A stretch of 64,000 nucleotides of DNA from Pipra filicauda (Eukaryota > Chordata > Aves > Passeriformes > Pipridae), in the NCBI RefSeq assembly GCF_003945595.2, contig NW_024104346.1, forward strand, positions 558,001 through 622,000, in the 5' to 3' direction. Each line of letters opens with the position of its first letter. The stretch's first letter is position 1. Shown here one piece after another: positions 56,941 to 64,000 of this stretch. Made by a program: the position numbers and the translations under genes. The notes under the pieces are model-generated. The model worked only from the letters and a program-made list of their open reading frames with translations. It ran no database searches and was not told the origin of the DNA.

Positions 56941-57200
56941 GGCGGGACGGGCGGGCCCGGGGGCGGAGCGGGGCGGAGCGGCCCGGCCCCGGGGAAGGAC
57001 CGGCCGCGGGGAAGGATCGGCCCCGGGGAAGGACCGGCCCCGGGGAAGGATCGGCCCCGGGGAAGGACCGGCCCCGGGGATGGACCGGCCCCGGGGAAGG
57101 ATCGGCCCCGGGGAAGGACCGGCCCCGGGGATGGACCGGCCCCGGCCCCGCACAGACACGGCCCCCCCAGCCCCCGGGTGCTGCCGGGGAAGGAGGTGCT
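56941..57200 (-). promoter_or_regulatory. TMEM35B: CpG-dense promoter region of TMEM35B with a 17-bp minisatellite
   Basis: The sequence directly before the start codon is GC-rich (GGGGCGGAGCGGGGCGG). It runs into a 17-bp tandem array at 56990-57142. The coding exon is the first exon, so transcription probably starts within the first 60 bp. Confidence 0.45.
56990..57142. repeat. 17-bp tandem repeat, nine copies
   Basis: The unit is CGGGGAAGGACCGGCCC. Copies alternate between GGACC, GGATC and GGATGG variants in an ordered way, which suggests a higher-order repeat of two or three units. It sits in the TMEM35B promoter region and is CpG-rich. Confidence 0.95.
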
Positions 57201-59174
57201 CAGATCTGCAGCTTCACCCCCCGCCAGCAGCACCATTTCCCCACCAAAACAGAACGGGGGAGGGTCAAAAAAAATGGGAAAGAGAAGAAAAAAACCCCAC
57301 CCGAAATCCTACAGCTTGGTGGGCTCCACGTGGTGATCCACGGCAGCACCCACCGGCCGGGGATGCGAGGGGACAGGCAGGGCACGGACAGCGCTGCCCG
57401 TGGCTCTGGGGGTCACACAGGGCACGGACAGCGCTGCCCGTGGCTCCGGGGCCAGGCAGCAGCCGGGTGAGGAGGCAGCAGCCGGGTGAGGAGGCAGCAG
57501 CACGAGCGAGGCCGGTTTGGGGTGACGGGGGTGGCCCCCGCGCTCCCCGGTCCTGCGTCACCGCCTGCGCCAGCACCGAGCTCCCGGGAAAGGCAGCCCG
57601 GCCTTGGCGAGGGGCCCGGGGGAGCCGCGGGCACTGACGTGTGTGCAAGTCAAGTGGAAATATTTTTTTAATGCCAGTAAGTCATGAGAGCGGGAAGCGT
57701 TTTCCAGGCCCCAGGAAGCAGCGAGGGGGGACAGGGAGCACGGCCGGGCTGGACCCGCAGCGACCCCGCTCAGCCAGCGCCGGGCAGGGGCTGCCACAGG
57801 CACCGCTTCGACAGCGAGCAGGGGCAGTGACTATTTTTACTCCTGGCAGCACATGATTCCCCAGCTCGGCTGGGAGAGCCGCGGCCAAGGAGCTGCGTGC
57901 CATGGTTTGGAGCTCTCCCTGCTCCAGCTGGCACGTGTGGAATGACAGACAGTGACAGGCCAGGGCAGGCTCCAGCCCGTGGTGGCTTGGAAAGCTCCTT
58001 GGGAGAAAAGGAATTTAAAAAAAAAAAAAAAAATCAAGACCAAACCCTGAACAAAGGATTGCAGCAGCTCAGCAGACCCACAGGGCGGGGGCAATCAGGG
58101 CATCTGTCACTGCTCCCAGGATATTGTTCAAGTGTACCTGCTCTCAGCCTCTGATTTTTTATTAATTACAGGAGCTACTTAATTTGGTAGAAGCAGGTGA
58201 TTGGCTCCACCAGCCGAAGGACAATAACCCAAGGGGTAGTAACAGCCACCACCAGCACCGGGGAAAAGCCATCCCCTGTCCCTACAGGACAGTCTGTGGT
58301 TTGCTCATAAAGGGAGTTGAGGTGAAGTTCGCACATGGAATGCTGGAACAGTCTCACACAGGAAGCAGCCAGTGCTGCAACAGTGGAAATGAGGACAAGT
58401 TACTGGAAAATAACAGAATTTGAAGGAAAAAAAGGCTGCACAAGCTGCAGTAGCTGTGGAAACAAAGACACCAAAGCCCAGCCCCTGCAGCACAGCTACT
58501 GAGGAGCCACAAACCTCACCGAGGCCTTTTCAGGACCCAGACAATCCTAAAGTCACAGTGGAACACCTCAGTTTGCCCTTCCCCAGCACCTGTTTGCCTG
58601 AGAGAGAACAGCAGCAGCTCCTGAAGCACCCCCAGGCACCCAGACACCTCAAGTGTCTCACGCCACTCTGCCCCATGAAATTCAATTTATTTTGCTCTAA
58701 ACTGGCAAAGCAGGTCCCAGCCAAGCATTCACGACTCCTCATGCCACTGCAGGAGGAGACCCAGCTACAATGAGCACAGCTTACCACTGGTGTATTTTAG
58801 CACATTAACAGATTTAAACAAAAGATGATATTTAATGAGTGACAGCATGAACCTCGTATGTGCACAGTACAGCTGTCAAAGCATCAGGTGAAGCAACACG
58901 AACCAGGGCAATTTGTGCTGCAAGAGCTAAACCCAGCACTTAACTCTTAACTTTGGCATCTCAGCCTTAATTACTAGAGTCATCACCAAGAAAGCTATTA
59001 AAAACCAATCAGGCACAGGTTAACACTTGGAATTCTATCACACAGAACTACACAAGACTCAAAATGGGGACAAGGAATGGGTGAAACATCCAGAAATTCG
59101 TGTTTCTCAGACCCAGCCATACCACACTGGACAGACAGCTTACTCACTGAATACACTGGAATAAAACAGAAGCC
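57201..59174. other. Transition from GC-rich to AT-rich DNA; no gene recognised
   Basis: A local duplication (GGGCACGGACAGCGCTGCCCGTGGCTC at 57377 and 57420, and GGCAGCAGCCGGGTGAG twice at 57464-57495) ends the GC-rich part. From about 57650 the DNA is AT-richer. An A-run lies at 58016-58033. Minus-strand AATAAA hexamers (plus TTTATT) occur at 58158 and 58686. The 117-codon plus-strand frame at 58420-58773 has no family feature. Confidence 0.4.
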
Positions 59175-59254
59175 ATTTATAAAAATAGTAAAATGTTTTA
59201 TTTTTAAGATTTGTATCTTCCTGGCTCCTCTTCACTGCAATCAGACTTCTCCTT
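59175..59254 (-). other. Candidate terminal exon, possibly of SFPQ
   Basis: On the minus strand the acceptor TATGCTTTGTACTTGCAG is followed by AAGGAGAAGTCTGATTGC, and one frame reads to a stop at 59204. An AATAAA hexamer (plus 59197-59202) follows at once, as expected of a last exon. Gene order in vertebrates puts SFPQ, on this strand, next in line. No SFPQ coding motif is seen here, so the assignment is inference. Confidence 0.25.
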
Positions 59255-60125
59255 CTGCAAGTACAAAGCATATTATCAGAAAGACTGAAAGCACCAGCAG
59301 AAATTGCATGTCATGACACGGAATCAGCATCACAACAGGCCACGTGCCTGCCAAACATTACCTAGAATTTTCTCACATCAGATCTGAGATTAAAGGAATA
59401 GAATTCACGTTTCTAAGATCTGAAAGGGCTTTGTGTGTTTTCCTATGCCAGGGCCAAGAGCAGCAGTGACAAACCACACAGGATTCTACAGGAGTGCACC
59501 CACTGAATCCCACTGGCTTCACCTCTTACAGGTTCAGTTGTGCATCTAAGCTGTTACTTACCTGTGACTTCTGAGTGAAGGTACTCAGCATGTTGCTCCT
59601 CACACAGCATTTTAAATATCTGAAGTTCCCCCTTGTAGTTTAGTGGCAAATTAGAGGGAAAATGTCATAAATCCCAGCTCTGCAAGTCGGTTTATTTCCC
59701 TGAATTGCTATTTGCTTGTGCTCCTGTACATGCTGATTTATACTTCAGGTTATTTTTAAAGTTCAGTGTTAAAGTATTTCAGCCAAGTAGCTTTTTACAC
59801 AAGGTTTAGTTGGGTTAACATCTGAGAAGCAGCTGCTCTGTTCTCCTTTTTCCATGCTGACAGTCACCCACCCCATTCTCTGTAGCCTGAGTGCAGGAAT
59901 GGTCATTTCTTGTTTGAGCACCTGCAGCTCTCAAGAGGACAGAGTTTATTTGCTGCTGCAGGGCTGAAAGGCCTCGGACAATGGTGACATTTTGGCACTA
60001 CAGAAGCAAGATTACGAAACTTTATATAAAATTGAGATCACGATTTTCAGGCAGAACTACATAACCCACCACAGGGTGATGGGATATCAAACTCTCACAG
60101 CAGTGTAAGGACAACAACTACTTAC

Positions 60126-60200
60126 TTGTCCACCTGCTCCCTTGGTCCCTCCACACACCACTGGGCACCGTGCTGGATGTGCTCATGCTCGGCTCCTCGA
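60126..60200 (-). other. Candidate 75-bp internal exon, possibly of SFPQ
   Basis: Minus-strand acceptor GGGAATGTTTTTCCAG and donor ACAA followed by GTAAGTAG are both strong. Two frames are open through the 75 bp. It lies between the other two candidate exons with consistent strand. Confidence 0.3.
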
Positions 60201-60490
60201 CTGGAAAAACATTCCCAAGTTATTATACCCACAGTGATTTTGAAATCTTTTGTACAAACCCACGTCTAGAGAGGTATTTTTAACCGCTGCTGTCAAGATA
60301 TGAAACCCAGATGGAGTCAGGGTGCTCAAGCCCACGGCATGACAGCAGGCACTAAGTTCTACCCTACACGTTTAATTTATTCACTTTCCAACTTCTCAGT
60401 ATTCCCCAATTCAAAGGTACTCAGTGACTGAACATCAAGTGTCCAGAAACCTTTATTATTTTATCCATGCAGAACAAAAGTGGTACTTAC

Positions 60491-60535
60491 TTCCCATGGA
60501 TGAGCACTCCGGTGTCACTCAGCTTTCATCTTCAC
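60491..60535 (-). other. Candidate 45-bp stop-containing (poison or 3' UTR) exon, possibly of SFPQ
   Basis: The minus-strand acceptor GTTATCCTTTAG and perfect donor GGGAA followed by GTAAGTACC bound 45 bp with a stop codon in all three frames; one reads V-K-M-K-A-E-stop. Inclusion would end translation here, and the exons downstream would be untranslated. SFPQ is known to have a shorter isoform with an alternative C-terminus and distal 3' exons. Confidence 0.3.
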
Positions 60536-60539
60536 CTAA

Positions 60540-63500
60540 AGGATAACAACTGAAGTTATTGGAGTCATACACAGCAAATCTGGACCATTTCAAAACTAAC
60601 TTAAAAATAAGGGTTTAAGATACATGGACTGATTAGTTATGAGGGGTAATTTATCAGTTATTCCAAACCATTAAGTGGAAGAATAAGGGGCAGAAATAGG
60701 CTGGCCTTAACACTCATCAAGAGCTGAAGGAATATGCAGGTAGTTGCCTGAAGAACTGCACCTTGTGTGAGCACAAACCATAACCCCCCCTCTGAGCACA
60801 GTGAGGTTTGATTGCAGCCAGAGGTATATTATCCCTTATGTGAAGGCATTAATTTTGTCAGCTACTTCAACTATTTGACCCTATTTGTGTCCTGCAGCAA
60901 TGCCCTCTATTCCCCTTCATGAGGGAGTGCAGTGGCCCTGGACTGTAGGAGCCCTTGGGTTCAACAGTCCTACAAGTGCTTCAGAAGCCAAAGGCAGACA
61001 CTAAGATTGGCACTGTCACTGCTTTTATCCTCAGCAAGGTTCTTCCCTTCTCGAGACCCCCCTTTACTACAGCTGAGGGCAGCCTGCAATGGTGAGAGCT
61101 GGGGATGTGGTCCAAGGCTCTGTACAGCTCCAGCTGGGAAGCAGATCACACCTCGGGCACGGCGTGATCTGACCAGGCAGGGACAAGTTCAGGATTAGTG
61201 TCCAACCCACCACCTGGGTTTTCTCATGGCCCTCAGGAGCAGGAGAGTTATGCACATATTGTTTTCTCTGCCATAGCAACAAACCCCATGCATAAGGGAT
61301 ACTATATCTTTGTGCATCCTTTAAACACTGCAGATGCCCTACTGGCCACGCTCCTCCCAGCCCTCCCCAGTTAGCTCTTCAGTACTGGTGTTCAGAAGCA
61401 ACATGTATAGAGATGGGGTATTCACAGACCACTGCGGGATTGCACAGCCAAGTCCTAACGTGTCAATCATTACCTAGCAGCAATGACACAGCTGGGAGAA
61501 GGCCAATCCTCCCGTTTTTTCCTTTGCCAGGCAGCAGCTATTTAACAGCCCCACTAGCTGGTATGGAGAGAGAAAAAAAATCTGAAGCTAATTAGCTGAT
61601 TCCAAAGTTGCAAGTAGTGGAAGAAGCCAAGTGATTCCCCAGAGCACTATACTTGGATGCATCCTTCCCAACATGCTCAGCCTCACTGAACATAATGGAA
61701 CAGAACACTGGCCTTCCTGATCATGTCACTGCAGCTGGCAATGATTAACAGAGACATGCAACCCCATTACTGCTCGAGTCCTAAACTACTCACAGGCCTC
61801 AGTGTTTAGCTATGGGGAGAACTGCAAGCAAATCAACACTTTGTATGCTTAATGTTACAGTAAAGCCCCATCCACGCTGTGCTGTGCTCTCCTGCCAGCA
61901 CCAGGTCTGCTCGGAGGGCCTAGCAGTACAATGTATTCTGACACCACACTTCTGAGCTTCAGGTAAGCTTTTGAGAAAAAGTGTTTTTCACACACAGATA
62001 AAACCAAGATGAAACACAATGCAAGCACTTGAATGGCATTCCTTGTACCCACTTGTTACAGACTGACTTAGAGCAGACATGACTATTTAAAGTTCGCTAC
62101 CACACCAAGTTTCATTACTGCAGCCAGAGCTGGTCTGAGCCCACGGTTCAGTCACAAATTGCTCGCTCCAAGAGTGTCAAAAACGTGCTAAGTTCAAGTA
62201 CATAGAACGAGGCAGATGTGCCAGTAACCCCTCCATGACATTCCTGAAAGTCAAGTATCCAGAACTGGATAACTAGAAAAACTGAAGTCAGATCTGAGCA
62301 CTGGTTTAAGATCACTAATTCAGTTTTGCTACAGGACAGCACGCTGGCTGCCAGCAGGTTTTCTACTGGATCCCAGTTCCAAGTAAGGGTGAGCAATCAT
62401 GGAGTGGATCCCAGTCACAGGTAAAGGTAAGCCATCACAGAAAGTTAGACTGACTTTGTGACAAGGTGTCACTGTGTGACCAGCTGGTGTTGGCTACACT
62501 CACTGGGGTGTAACCAAAGACCTGTTGTCATGATCTCAAGGTGCAGCTGCTACTTCAAGTGTCCAGTGGAACATGGAAAGGTGGCTGCAGCAGAGGGCAA
62601 GGTTGTCCAGCAGATCCCTGTTCACCAGCAAGAGTCCTGCCTGGAAGGTAACACAGAAGGGTCCAAAAGTGACAATAATACCAGAAACAAGTATGCAAAG
62701 CAAACTTTGCAGAACAAGTGGGAAAACACATTACAACACCTGTGAAATAAACTGAGTATCAGACAAGAGCCAGACTACATGCAGGAACAAGGGACCTTGA
62801 AATTCAGGTTCAAGAATAATGCAAAAGAGCTGGAGATCAGCATGTCTGGATGTCTGGCAAGGTAAGCATGTTAATCCTGGAACACTGCAGTCAGTAGTTG
62901 TAGTAATGAAGAGTTTAGAATTACATCCCCAAGACTGATGAAAAATGAAATTGAGCATTACACTACCGGGATGACTCTACCAGGCAGAAGTAACAGAATC
63001 TCATCGCTGTCAATTAAAGCACAGGAATGTATCAGGCTTGTCAATCAAAGGCTAAAATAAAGACAACTGCAAAGTCCAATATAAGCTTTATGAAACTATT
63101 CATGGGATATTAATTCAAGCACTCATTTATGTTCTCAAAAATATTCCAGATCAGTCTCAGAGCTGCCTGTACCAGGAGTTTGAGGTGACTCACACAGCAC
63201 ACACGAGGCAAGAGCAGCGGTTATTAACGCATTCCTACCGAGCCAAGACTCTACACAGGGATGAGCTGCAGAAGGGCCACTTGGTCACTACAGAAAGTTT
63301 AAACAAGTTCTTTTCTAGGCACTGAGAGCACCTAGTCGACTAGTCGAGTGAGTCCAAGATCACATTCCCTCTTCCCCACAGTGCTCAGCTAAGAGTATCT
63401 TCGTTACATCGGAACTAAGAAAAATCCACCCAAGCCGAGTCGTATGCACAGAGGAATCGGGTCTGGAAATCCTCAGCTAAGAACCACAGTAAGTTGCTCG

Positions 63501-63670
63501 TTGTCTCTGAACGAGACAAAGCTTCAAAACCGAAAACCACACAGCTTTGATGCAAGCTCAACATACAGGTATGGAGTGCTGCACTGTAATTCCACAGTCA
63601 GAAGTGTGATGTCAGAATACCCACAGTATAAGATTACATAGAAAGTCACCAAGTTATATTATATTGCTTG
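60540..63670. other. AT-rich non-coding stretch, inferred SFPQ intron or 3' region
   Basis: No coding exon is recognised on either strand. There is a 38-bp tandem duplication at 62367-62438 and splice-like signals on both strands near 63380-63490. Composition is distinctly AT-rich compared with the first 57 kb. Confidence 0.35.
62367..62438. repeat. 38-bp tandem duplication, two diverged copies
   Basis: TGGATCCCAGTTCCAAGTAAGGGTGAG at 62367 and TGGATCCCAGTCACAGGTAAAGGTAAG at 62405 are offset by 38 bp. Each copy contains a donor-like GTAA(G/A)GGT on the plus strand. Confidence 0.8.
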
Positions 63671-63678
63671 TTACCTAC

Positions 63679-63781
63679 CTGGACGCAGTCGGCAATGAGA
63701 ATCTCGGAGCAAGCAGGAATACTACATCCGGGTCCTAATGTCCATTGCCATTTGTGGTACTACGTTCCTCACAGTTATGAA
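63679..63781 (-). other. Candidate 103-bp exon, possibly a distal exon of SFPQ
   Basis: On the minus strand the acceptor CCAGCATTTCTGCAG is followed by 103 bp ending CTGCGTCCAG and a good donor GTAGGTAAC. The exon contains CpG dinucleotides, rare in the surrounding AT-rich DNA, which hints at constraint. Strand and place fit the chain at 60535, 60200 and 59254. Confidence 0.3.
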
Positions 63782-64000
63782 CTGCAGAAATGCTGGCTAA
63801 GTGCAGTTATGTAGCAGGCCACTAGTTTTTAAAGTGTAAATTGCAGTCTCAAAACTCCAGCAAAGAACTTGCTGCCACAGTAAATGGTTGCCAAGGAGAA
63901 GCCAAGAATTTGTCTACCACAAAAATACCACAAAATCTCAAAAGCAGTTTCAGTTTCTCATCAGCTGTATAAATGATTCGTGTAATGTGTCTACACCAGA
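63782..64000. other. AT-rich window end; nothing recognised
   Basis: No splice-flanked or coding segment is seen. It is probably still inside the transcription unit that continues beyond the window. Confidence 0.3.

Noticed and set aside
58420..58773. 117-codon plus-strand frame in AT-richer DNA
   Set aside because: No recognised domain, no splice context, and a composition not different from chance; could not be supported as a gene.
1..64000. CR1 retroposons, endogenous retroviral fragments, tRNA or rRNA genes
   Set aside because: I looked for the typical avian CR1 3' repeats and body phrases, LTR-like borders and tRNA A/B boxes and saw none convincing. A RepeatMasker and tRNAscan run would be decisive.
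1..64000. CRISPR array, operon or other prokaryotic system
   Set aside because: The tandem repeats lack unique spacers of constant length, and every gene is a spliced vertebrate gene with poly(A) signals.

Overview
This is vertebrate nuclear DNA, most likely from a bird and probably a GC-rich microchromosome. The signs are compact, spliced, GC-rich genes, many CpG-dense promoters and G-rich minisatellites, and genes in the order found around human 1p34-p35. No bacterial, organellar or viral gene was seen. Products were recognised by eye against remembered vertebrate families; no database search was run.

Layout. From 1 to about 16 kb lies a plus-strand gap-junction cluster with three intact single-coding-exon connexins: GJB5 (3037-3867), GJB3 (10276-11058) and GJA4 (13808-14839). 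The GJB4 that mammals carry between GJB5 and GJB3 is not present. SMIM12 (21909-22187, minus) follows. Its flanks hold a 147-bp near-perfect duplication and G-rich minisatellites.

DLGAP3 (minus) is complete. I could join ten coding exons (31980 down to 25408) with matching splice phases into a 956-residue postsynaptic scaffold. Upstream of its start codon, about 13-18 kb of non-coding DNA is inferred to be its first intron. It holds AT-rich conserved-element candidates and two CpG-dense candidate first exons, with donors at 44910 and 50056.

A single-exon class A GPCR, closest by eye to platelet-activating factor receptor (52805-53812, minus), sits between DLGAP3 and TMEM35B, where mammals have no such gene. 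TMEM35B (three coding exons, 56940 to 56066, minus) follows. From about 57.66 kb the base composition drops sharply to AT-rich, and no long coding exon is seen. Minus-strand splice-flanked segments at 59175-63781 are best explained, by gene order, as distal alternative or 3' untranslated exons of SFPQ, whose body would lie beyond the window.

The genes are not an operon. The beta connexins are an epithelial module with several AP-1 sites nearby, GJA4 is the vascular alpha connexin, and DLGAP3 is neuronal. The others are a broadly expressed small membrane protein (SMIM12), a receptor and a small membrane protein of the TMEM35 family.
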